Source: Macrotrachela quadricornifera
Lineage: Eukaryota > Rotifera > Eurotatoria > Philodinida > Philodinidae
Length of the DNA stretch: 64,000 nt
Assembly: GCA_022393335.1 (NCBI GenBank)
Contig: JAJEKB010001024.1
Coordinates: 1 to 64,000 of the forward strand
Direction: 5' to 3'
In this document: piece by piece, positions 12,688 through 22,441 of the stretch
Layout: every line of letters starts with the position of its first letter
Position numbering within the stretch: position 1 is the first letter of the stretch
The notes under the pieces: model-generated
What the model saw: the letters and a program-made list of their open reading frames with translations, nothing else
Database searches by the model: none
Told to the model about the DNA's origin: nothing
Program-made: the position numbers and the translations under genes

Positions 12688-15600
12688 TTATGTTTCAACA
12701 TTGCCATAAGTACCTTGTTGAGCACGATAATATTCTGGAAATGTAAGTAATTGTATATATGAAAAAGCATAGGCTTTAACACCTGTATTAGCAAGTGCAT
12801 TTTCAATTGATGTACCATAACGTCGAAATTGATTAAGTATATCTTGTAAATCATGTTTATCAACATTATGATTATTTACAAGTAATTGTCCTTGTTCTAA
12901 TGTAAAACCCATTGATGTACGATCTTTAGCACTTTTACAACCAGTAACACGTATTCCATATGCTCGACGGCATATCTAAATTAAAATAATAATAATAAAA
13001 AAAAGAAGAAGAAGAAGAAGAATTTATTAAAAATTTTTATAATAATAATACATTACTTTTTCAGCAAGTGGAAAAATATCAACATTTTTTGGTCTATTTG
13101 CATAGATTGCAAGTTCAAATAATTTCATTAAATCAGGTATGTCACCTTAAAAAAAAGCATTTATATGGTAATATATTTCTCAAGTATTGAATAATAAAAG
13201 AAAAATACTACTTACTTGGTAGATTATCAAGGCTTCTATTAACATATGCTTTTAGTTTATCTAAATTATTATAATTAAGATCATTTTCAACTTGTGTTGC
13301 TGAGAATAAATTTAATCTAAAAAAATTTTAGAAAAACTTTTAACAATACGTTTTTTTTTATTGTTTTCTTTCGGTTACTAACGTTAACATTCGAGCAATT
13401 GATGCTCGATGATCAATACCTATATTGAATACAACTGGTACAATACGAATTGATGCACCATCTTTTAATTCTTTTGGTAATCGAGCAAACATATGAGTAG
13501 GTAATGGTATAACAACTTTACAATAAAATCTTGTACCAAAAAATCGTGGTTGAAGAAATGTATTATTTGTTGTTGCAGGTATAAAACGTACATGTACATG
13601 TTCTAATGCATGAATTGCTTCAGCAGAATCTTCAAGCATACCTAATTCATCAGCATCACATGTAAGAAGATATTCAAACGAGATTAACATTCCTATAGTA
13701 AATAAAATAAAAACTATATAACAAAAAAATAAATTTTATAAAATTAATCAATTGTATTTTTCGCGAATATGAATGTGGATTTCTAATCATATACAATTAA
13801 TGATGATTTATTTTTTATTATTCTATGAATAAATTATATATATATGTATATATGAAAGAAAAATAGATTATGTCATTAATTGTATCATTCGATTTTGTGG
13901 TATTATAGATCTTTTATTCGTAAGAATATTAGTAGTTTTCTTTGGTACTGTTATTGATTTTGGCATAACAACAACACGAGATGATTTTAATTCTGGTTGC
14001 ATAGGAAATGTAAGACATATTGTAGGTGGTGGTGCAAGAAAAATAGCTGGACGAGGATAATTACTACTAGGAATTCTTTTTGAATTAGTTGTTGAGTATT
14101 TGTTATCTGTTTTAAGTTTTTTGGGAAGCGATTGTATTGTTGGTGGATTTGTTCGTTTTATTTGTGATGTTGCAGATAATGGAACGGATGCAACTGACGA
14201 TTCAGATGTTTCTTTCTTTATATTTTGATAAGGTTTTAATCGTCGATGAATACGTTTTGATGGTACTTTTTGATCAGGTACTTCATAATATGTTTTAGGT
14301 CTTGAAAGTCGATTAACAGTTTCCATTGTAAATGTTGTAATTGCACTACGTGCATATCGTCGTGTTGTAGGTGGACTTTGAGGTTCAATTTTTTGTTTAA
14401 TCTTTGTTATAAATCGATTTTTTAGTTCATTAAGATTAATAGTTGATGTAGATGCTATTGATTGAGCAATAGGATTTGATTTAGTTGTTGTTATTTCTCT
14501 AATGTTTAATGTTGATGTAGATGGAAGTGGATTTGATTCAGTTGTTGCAAAAGAACTTCTTGATGGAACACGATGAAAAAATGAACTACTATCATTAGAA
14601 GAATAACTTGGTGGTCGATTACGACATTGACTTTTTGTTATACGTCGATTAAAATCTTCAACAGTACCAAATGATCCCATTCGATCATCATTTTCTGCAG
14701 CTGCTAATAACAATTTTTCAGCTGTTTTTCGTTGTTCTTCTTTATCACGTGCAACATCATGTAATGGATTTTCAATATTAGTAAAATTTGTATCAAAATT
14801 TGATACAAAATTAGAATGACGATTTGATAATTCATCAAAACGATTAAGAAGACTATCAATTGAATGTAATATAGGAATCATATTTATTCAAATATATGTA
14901 TCAATGTGTGTATATTCACAAAGAAAATATATGTTAGAAAATGGAATGTAAATGATGAAATAAAAAAAACTTGAAAAAGTATGATTTGTTTTTGAAAAAA
15001 AAAATCTAATACACTTTTTTGCTCTTTTCTTTTTATTTTTTTTTCTTACACACTTATACACTCACCATTATTGATGTAAAGCTTCCATGCTTCATCACTG
15101 ATTTTAACAGACGATAGAAGAACATAAATAGAGAATATGAGACAAGTTAACTATAAAAATAAGAAGAAAAAGAAAAAGAAATCAATAAAATAAACATAAA
15201 AGAAAAATAATTTTTCAAGATTAAATAAATATATATTTAGTACAATTACCGCTTGAGAGAAAGCTATGTCGAAACGTTCACGAAAAGCTTGAGGATAACG
15301 TTCAATTTCCATACTTTCTTGAAATATATATCGTATTATATGTTCACATGTATAACGATCAAGTTCATCAGCAATTGATTTAAGATTCTTTAATTGAGGC
15401 ATTCCAAATGTTTGTTCATCTTTATTCATAGATTCTTTAATTTCTTCTAGAAGTTTTTTTGCTTTATCATGTATAGTATTCTAAGAAGAAGAAAAAAAAA
15501 ACATTTTTTTTGTTTATTCTAAAAAAAATATTATTTATATGCATATACAGTTGATGTAGATATTGTATTAGTAGATACTTTTGTTGCACATGGATTAACA

Positions 15601-18437
15601 ATAACTTGTGTAGAGGTACTAGCTATATTATCAAAATCTTTGCTTGAATATTCGAGTAAAGAGATAACCTATAAGAAAAATAATTTATTAATTTTTGAAA
15701 TTAAATTTTATAAAATTAACTTTTATGATTTAAGAATACCTCAGAGATATTAAAATACTTTAAAATGAATTTAAGTAGTTAAAAGCTAGACGAAGTAGCT
15801 CAATTCATTCATTGATTTTTTGGTTGTATAACATGAGCTAAGCAGTCACTTCAACATGTTAAGTAATTATTGGCAAGGACAGTTTTCTTTCTTTTTAAAT
15901 AGAATCTTAATTCACTATGAAACTATAATAGCGTCTTTCAATCTTTAACATACTGAAGCCAAGATGAGATAGTAAATCAACGTTGTAATTATTGTATCAT
16001 ATTTTATTGATGTCTTTTTTCACAATATATACAATTCATGATGGCTCATTGATTTTAGGAACAAATATATCAATAAAATACAGTAAAAAACCATATCTAA
16101 TGATCATCTAAAGGACCTTTTTAATGTATTTACTTTTGAAAGATTTTTAAGTTTTCTTTCTTATTAATCATTTGCGTAGCTACTGATGTAATCAAACTTT
16201 CTGTTTCGATATTATTTTACACTTAAATTTTTAAAAAAAAGTCATTTATGAAACTGTGTTTAGACACATTTTAATAAAGATAATAGTCAGATATCCGTCC
16301 GTTTGAGTTCGCTGATAAGTACGTGAGGTTTAGACTGTTCTATATATGATTAATTCTTTTTTTTTCGTAATCTTTGCCCTATCCTATTTATTCTTCTTTC
16401 TGTTCTAAAGCTGTTTGATTTCGTCTATATTTGTCCAACGTTATTCTTTATCAGTTCTTTTATTCTTGTAATGTACTCGCCATATTAATCAAGTAAACGC
16501 GTCTATACATCCATAGCTATATCTGAATGAAAAAAGCATAATAAATTTAAGCAAATGTTCACTTTCAAGCGGTTGATTTACAGCAAAAAGACGCTCAAGA
16601 AAGACAGAAGGAGGTCTTTAAAATACAGAGGTTTTAATGTAGTTTGTTATTTCGATACAATTGCAGAATCATGTCTGCCCGTATATACTGATTAGCCTAA
16701 TTGATAGGGATGGTAACGGATGCAGATGCGGCAGTGTCGTGATTTTGCAGGTGTATCAAATTTTCCTATATTTCTTCTAAAATTTTAAGAAAAAAATGCA
16801 AAACAATACAGAATTGTATGCTAATAAAAATACAATAAAATATTATTCCATAGTGAAGACTAGAACTATAAAATATTTCAATATGATTAAACATATAGGG
16901 TAGCAATTTTCTACACCAATCAGATATGTAAATCGCTGAAAGAGGAACATATCTGTTGTCTTTATGGATTGCAGGATGCAAGGATAATGGTACATGCTAC
17001 ATCATTTTATTACCATCATAAGAGGAAGTGAACATCACATATCAAAGTAATTCAGATTAACTTTGAAAGAAAATTGCCGTTATAAAAGATGAGTACAACC
17101 AATGTAGCTTATTAATACAAAAACTTGTCAATAAATACAGTTTGACAAACGAGTCTTCTAATTCTGCTTCAGTTCTAAGCGAAATTTTAAGCGATAATAT
17201 AGGTAACAATGGATAATATTTAAACTAATGATAAATATTCTATTTTCACACTAAAAATATATCGACAGATCAGTAACAAAAATTCTAGTCATTAACTTGT
17301 TCATTAATGCTTCAAATATAAAAAAGTTTCATTAATATTTATTATTTTGTCGTTTAATAATATATTCTTGTATTAAATTTAAATTAACTACAATACTTAC
17401 AGCTTTAACAGCTCGTTGAAGAGATAATTTAAGTACAGAATAATCTATATGTGTCGATGGACTTTCAATAATATGTGATAAATGATCAAGTGCATCATCA
17501 ATATCACTATTAAGAATAAGAACATCTTGTAATTTATCTTGTAAATAACATAAATGTTTATTTGGTTCGATTACATTAGCTTTGATTCTTGAAAGACCAC
17601 CATGACTAAAACGAGAATGATGTACAGCAGGTGCACCCAATGTAACTGTATTATAAATTGATTCTTAAAAAAAAATATATACAATAATACAATTCATTTT
17701 CTATTTTTAATATTGATTATATATATATACTTTGTGAAGGATCATCTCCACTACTAACTAATAATTGTTGTAAATGTAAATTCATTGGTACATGAGCAAT
17801 TTCAGGTCTCATTCGTTCAATAGAACGTCGAAATAAACGTCCTAAAAATAAATATAATTATTAAAAAAAATAAAACAATAAAATTTTACCATCACATGTA
17901 GATTCATGACTTTGAATAGCTCCAATTAAATCAGTATAACGTTGAATAAAATCTTTATAAATACGTATACAATTAAGTCGATGAATTTCTTCTTGACCAC
18001 TCAACTTAAAAAATTTAAAAATCAAAATAATAAAAATTAAAAAAATTCTTTTCATACTACTAACCATTCCTATATCTTCAGCATATCGAATAAATTTACC
18101 AGCACGTCTTAGATAAAATTGACTAAAAAAAAATAAAATTTTTTTTGTGAATTATTTTTTTCTTTAATTGTTTTTTTTTTTCTTACAGATAACAAACAGG
18201 TGTCGAAAAATTTCCTTCATATTCCGACATAAGTTGAACAATATTTAATTTTTTCTCATGATCTTTCGTTCGAAATTCAAAACTTCGTGCTAAATAATTA
18301 TTAGCTATTTGTTTTAAATTTATTTTTTCATCATCAACGAATGATATCATCGATTTTGGTATAACTGCAGCTGGATTTATTTTATTAGCTGCAGAATCTA
18401 TTGCTTTATCAACAATAGTATTATTTAATGAAGTCAT
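12688..18437 (-). CDS. INPP4: Inositol polyphosphate 4-phosphatase (INPP4 type), 673 aa
   Basis: Removes the 4-phosphate of PtdIns(3,4)P2 and ends PI3K signalling at membranes. Exons in transcription order: 18437-18187, 18122-18065, 18004-17890, 17841-17731, 17663-17401, 15668-15549, 15480-15250, 15150-15066, 13692-13383, 13316-13216, 13145-13057, 12975-12688; all phases agree. The last exon carries the CX5R phosphatase loop CKSAKDRTS (Cys about residue 591) and the family-typical end (FPEYYR...GTYGNVET). An earlier exon has NLHLQQ and [10 protein letters not shown], matching the conserved NLHLQ and GAPA blocks. Vertebrate proteins are about 920-980 aa; this one lacks the N-terminal C2 domain, and TRAP-alpha lies just upstream. 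The ATG at 18437 directly follows TTTTAG. An upstream exon (18537-18490) could add 16 residues in frame. Two introns are long (13693-15065 and 15669-17400). Confidence 0.9.
13868..14881 (-). CDS. Intron-nested ORF, 337 aa, unknown function
   Basis: An uninterrupted 337-codon frame lying wholly inside the 1373-nt INPP4 intron (13693-15065) on the same strand as its host. The flanking INPP4 exons splice in phase (AATG joined to GAATG giving Asn-Gly-Met), so it is not host coding sequence. The first 50 residues look helical ([14 protein letters not shown]). The rest is Ser/Thr/Pro-rich and basic with short Lys/Arg clusters ([10 protein letters not shown] and LPKKLK), suggesting a disordered nuclear or cytoskeletal protein. 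Codon use (CAA, ACA, TCA) matches neighbouring genes, which argues against random openness. I recognise no domain. It could be a nested gene or a retrocopy. A retained-intron isoform is less likely, because the host frame would have to change. Confidence 0.6.
   Translation of the reverse strand: MIPILHSIDSLLNRFDELSNRHSNFVSNFDTNFTNIENPLHDVARDKEEQRKTAEKLLLAAAENDDRMGSFGTVEDFNRRITKSQCRNRPPSYSSNDSSSFFHRVPSRSSFATTESNPLPSTSTLNIREITTTKSNPIAQSIASTSTINLNELKNRFITKIKQKIEPQSPPTTRRYARSAITTFTMETVNRLSRPKTYYEVPDQKVPSKRIHRRLKPYQNIKKETSESSVASVPLSATSQIKRTNPPTIQSLPKKLKTDNKYSTTNSKRIPSSNYPRPAIFLAPPPTICLTFPMQPELKSSRVVVMPKSITVPKKTTNILTNKRSIIPQNRMIQLMT
15669..17400. other. Long INPP4 intron
   Basis: This 1732-nt intron sits in a gene whose other introns are mostly under 100 nt. 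No coding remnant is certain. Around 16707 there is a GGGATGGTAACGGATGC-type motif resembling hAT element ends, but I find no partner inverted copy. Confidence 0.5.
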
Positions 18438-18900
18438 CTAAAATAAGAATTTAATTTTTTACGAAATGTTTTTATTTTATTATACATACCGTTCGTTTAA
18501 GAATATTAGTTTTATAAATAAATAAATAATAACGCATAGAATTCACATCTAGGTGCAAAAAGATTACTATTATTATTATCTTGACTCACTTTGATATGAA
18601 AAAGAAAAAAAAAAAGAAACAAATATAAAGTTATAAGAATATATTGTCAGAATAAAGTAGTTTTATTTCTTATATAAAAAGAATCAACAACACAATAAAT
18701 AATCCATCATGAAAAGAAAAGTTTTTTTTTTATACGTTACTTTTTGTTTGTTCATTTATATAAATAACAAAACAACAATTAGAGAAAATATAATAATAAT
18801 ATATCATCGAGTGCCTTTGTTTTTTTTTAATCTCTCATATAAAGAAAAACGAACAATAAAACAAAAAAATAAAGAAACATATATATATATATAAATATAT

Positions 18901-20129
18901 TTATTCGTCATTTTCACTTGATGCACCACCAGTGCTACTGATTCCATTATTCGTTTGACGAGATTTTCGTTGATTTGGACTTTTTCTTTGTGAACGATCT
19001 AAATAAAAATAAATATATTATAATTTATATATGTTCTTAGCTTTTTTATTATTTACTTTGATTAAGATGATGTTTTGGAATCCAATCTACATCATAACTA
19101 CCTTTACTTTGTTGATTACCAAGAAAATTTTGTAAATTTTGTCTTCCACTAACACCACGTTTTACATGACGTGAAAGTAAATATTGATAAGCTAAAAATC
19201 CTAATAATATTAAAATTGCACCGAGGAATATATAAAGAAAGAATCTAAATAAAAAATTTTGTATTAAAAATTTAATAAAAAAAAACACTTTTTTTTTCTA
19301 TTTGACTTCTTACGTTTCGCCATCAAAACCTTCATCAGCTTCAATTAAATTAATTGTTTGATTAAAAACAACATTTTGAAAATGTTTTCCTTCCTAAAAT
19401 AATAAATTATATATATAAAATAAATAATTCTTTTGTTTTTTCAATACATTATTTCGATAATTAATTAGAACAACTAAACCCATTGGTCGTCCATTAAATG
19501 TTTCACTTGGCATAAATAAATATTCAAATGTTGATTCTAAACCAGGTTCAAGAATTTTTTCTGATCGTAATAATGTAAAATTTTGTATATAATAATTAAA
19601 ATCTTGTGGATAACGTAATGAACCATCAATAGATTCAACAATAAAATTTTGTGTACCATTATTACGTGTACCAACAAGTAAACGAGTTAATTTACCGGCA
19701 ATTAATTCTAATAAAAAGAAAAATAATTTCGTAGTCTATAAGATAATTTAAAAAATGCAAACCATTTGTTTTTGCTGGTTGAATAAAAACATGTACAGTT
19801 CGAAAATCTGGTGATGATGGAATGCGATTTAAATCTTCATCTTCTTTACCTTCCTTCAAAAAATTTTATTATAGAATTATTTATTTTGTAATTTATCTTA
19901 CAAGAATATCACTTGCTGGTGTGACAGTTTCATCTTGAGGTAACACCGGTGTTTCTTCATCATCTATATCTACATCAGCTTCAATTTTATCTTCTTGACC
20001 ATAAACAACTAAAAATTAAATCTATAGATTTTTCTATTTATATATTCTTTGTATTTTTGTTTTACCTGTAGTGGAAAAGAAGAATAAACTGAAAATAATT
20101 AAAAATGAAAATAATCGAATTATATTCAT
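18901..20129 (-). CDS. SSR1: Translocon-associated protein subunit alpha, 295 aa
   Basis: TRAP-alpha is an ER membrane glycoprotein of the translocon complex at the Sec61 channel. Seven exons: 20129-20066, 20008-19902, 19853-19763, 19707-19448, 19393-19314, 19244-19057, 18998-18901; total 888 nt with consistent phases. The order is signal peptide (residues 1-26), an acidic luminal stretch (DKIEADVDIDDEE), a luminal beta domain with N-glycosylation sequons (NGT, NFT, NQT), the conserved EGFDGET before a membrane span (FFLYIFLGAILILLGFLAYQYLL), and a basic cytosolic tail. The tail ends like the vertebrate protein, with a W-I-P-K motif, a basic Gln-rich segment and a final acidic DE. The acceptor of exon 3 could be 4 nt further on. 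It is transcribed towards INPP4 with a 363-nt gap to that gene's possible first exon, and diverges from the 168-aa gene. Confidence 0.92.
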
Positions 20130-20494
20130 TTTATAACTTAATACGATGAAAAAATTTCTAACAATTAATTATAAAATGACGATAATATTCAGGATTTTAC
20201 CAACACGTATGCATTTTTTTTTTCCTACTACCAATAAAAATAAAATTTATTTATGATAAAAATAAATTTTCTTTTATTTTTTTAAACGAAATAAAATTTC
20301 AAATAAAGAAATTTTTCTTTTTCATTTTGTATTACCGACATCTTTTATATGATCTTTTTTAGTTTGATAAAAAAACAACAACTTAAATAATGGCAAATTC
20401 TATTCTTATTGGTTAATCTATATATAAATCAGTAATTTGATCATTGATCAATTACTTATTAAAACATAGAAACATATTAAAAAGAGAAAAAAAA
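20130..20494. promoter_or_regulatory. Divergent promoter region, TRAP-alpha and orphan gene
   Basis: 365 nt separate the two divergent start codons, so any promoters must lie here. A TATA-like TATATATAAAT is at about 20419-20429, 65 nt before the rightward ATG. No other element can be assigned. Confidence 0.4.
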
Positions 20495-21001
20495 ATGTCT
20501 ACTCTTTGTCGTTTTGTTTTACCAACAACATTATCATCAGTTGAAGAATCATGTGTAGCAGAATTTAATGAATATAAAAAACGTATGAAAGAAATTTCAC
20601 ATAATAAATCATCAAATAAACGTTTAACAAATACAACTGGAGGAATAACATTAAATTCAACAAATTCTCATGATTCATCTCATCATCAAAAAGATTCTAT
20701 AAGAAATCCTGAACAAGCTAAAGAAGTTGCAAAAAAACTTGTACAAAGTGGTGCTATTAAAGTTCAACCACAAGGAAAAGATCAGGGTTTTAAACGTGCA
20801 CCATCAAATACTGGACAAGAACGTACAGTTAAAAAAATGAATTTAACACCAAATACATCATCACCATCAATAACAAATCAAACAAATCCATTTCAACCAA
20901 TACCATTTGTTAGTCCAAGTTCAACATCGAAATTTGTACATAATAATTCTCATGAAAATAAACGGCGTGTAGTTAATTATGATGATACAGACAATTATTA
21001 A
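20495..21001 (+). CDS. Orphan basic low-complexity protein, 168 aa
   Basis: Single-exon frame starting at the ATG after a purine-rich leader. An upstream TTG would extend it, but ATG is more credible. The N-terminal 35 residues (STLCRFVLP, then EESCVAEFNEYKKRMKEI) look like a short helix-forming module. Residues about 75-95 (NPEQAKEVAKKLVQSGAIKV) look like a second helix. The remainder is Asn/Ser/Thr/Pro-rich and disordered, ending KRRVVNYDDTDNY. I do not recognise the family. Codon use is like the neighbours. Its stop is only 72 nt before the PSMA6 ATG on the same strand. Confidence 0.7.
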   Translation: MSTLCRFVLPTTLSSVEESCVAEFNEYKKRMKEISHNKSSNKRLTNTTGGITLNSTNSHDSSHHQKDSIRNPEQAKEVAKKLVQSGAIKVQPQGKDQGFKRAPSNTGQERTVKKMNLTPNTSSPSITNQTNPFQPIPFVSPSSTSKFVHNNSHENKRRVVNYDDTDNY

Positions 21002-21065
21002 CTGTTTTTCTTTTGTTTTTATATATGTACATATAATTCTAGATAAAAAAAAAAATTAAATTTTT

Positions 21066-21067
21066 AG
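21066..21067 (+). promoter_or_regulatory. AG acceptor just upstream of PSMA6 ATG
   Basis: AATTTTTAG ends 6 nt before the start codon, in the 72-nt space after the previous gene. It is a candidate spliced-leader addition site. Confidence 0.4.
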
Positions 21068-21073
21068 TAGAAA

Positions 21074-22310
21074 ATGAGTCGAACAGCTTCAGCTGGTTTC
21101 GATCGTGATATAACTATTTTTTCACCAGAAGGTCGACTTTATCAAGTTGGTTTGTATTCCTATTAAAAAAAATATTTTTTTTTAAATCAATCAAAAAAAT
21201 CTATTTTCTTTTATAGAATATGCTTTTAAAGCAATTAATCAAGGTGGTTTAACCACAGTGGCTATACGTGGTACTGATTGTGTTATTGCTATTGCACAAA
21301 AAAAAATTCCAGTTAGTATTCATCTCAAAATAAATTTTGTTTCAATATAAATATCTCATGAGATTATTTCAAAATCATATGAAATAATATAGAACGACTA
21401 ATTTTCTTGATTGAATACCACGCTATGGGATTGAATAGATCAAATTGTCTCATGAGATTTATTTTAAACATTCTTTTCATAATCAATTGTTTATTAAATA
21501 AATAAAATTTTTCGATTAATTAGGACAAATTACTTGATCCTTTATCTGTTACTCATTTACATGCAATTACTCCAACTATTGGATGTTTAATGACTGGTAT
21601 GGTTGGTATGTATTATTAATTAAATATATATATTCATTTTTCTAATTATTTTAAAATAATTTAGCCGATTCTCGATGGCTAGTTCAACGAGCTCGATATG
21701 AAGCAGCATCATGGAAATATAAATATGGTTATGATATTCCTGTTGATGCTATTTGTCGTCGTGTAGCCGATATTTCACAAGTTTATACACAAGAAGCTGA
21801 AATGAGACCACTTGGATGTTGTAAGTTATTTTAAATGATATTATTTTAATTAATATTAAATAAATAAGGTATGATTTTATTTGGTATGGATGATGAAAAA
21901 GGTCCAATGTTATATAAAACTGATCCAGCTGGATATTTTTGTGGTTTTCGTGCAACAAGTGCTGGTGTTAAACAAACTGAAGCAAATAATTTCTTAGAAA
22001 AACGTATTAAAAAAAAATTAGATTTAAATTATGATGAAGCTATTGAAGTAAAAGAAAATAAATTTCAAAAAAATTATTTATTTAAAATTTTTATTTATTT
22101 TAAAGTTAGCTGTATCGACATTAGCTAATGTACTTTCAACTGATTTAAAACCAAGTGAAATTGAAATTGGTGTTGTTACAAAAGATAATAAAAATTTTCG
22201 GTTTGATTTTTATTTTTTTTAAATAATTTATCTTTTTTTTTCTTTTAAATAGAATATTAGCAGAAACTGAAATCGAACAACATTTAACACGTATTGCTGA
22301 AAAAGAATAA
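21074..22310 (+). CDS. PSMA6: 20S proteasome subunit alpha 1 (PSMA6), 246 aa
   Basis: Alpha-ring subunit of the 20S proteasome. Seven exons: 21074-21149, 21217-21311, 21524-21605, 21665-21820, 21869-22047, 22106-22200, 22253-22310; total 741 nt, giving 246 residues, the same length as the human protein. The alpha-type N terminus is present ([24 protein letters not shown]), with the alpha-subunit signature and then the family blocks TVAIRG, CLMTGM and LGCCMILFGMD. There is no catalytic Thr, as expected for an alpha subunit. The C terminus ([20 protein letters not shown]) matches the PSMA6 ending. Intron 2 is 212 nt; the others are 48-66 nt. Nothing in the gene looks damaged. Confidence 0.95.
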
Positions 22311-22434
22311 AATCAAATTTAAAAATTTTCTTTTTTTTTTCTCTTCAACAAAATCCAGACAATTTTTCTTTTTTTTTTTGTTATTCACCTTTGCTTTTAT
22401 GATAAATTAAATAAAAAACATCATTTTCTTTTTT

Positions 22435-22436
22435 AG
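22435..22436 (+). promoter_or_regulatory. AG acceptor upstream of DCC-like start
   Basis: TTTTCTTTTTTAG ends 5 nt before the ATG at 22442, and only 126 nt after the PSMA6 stop. It is a candidate spliced-leader acceptor. Confidence 0.45.
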
Positions 22437-22441
22437 ATTAT

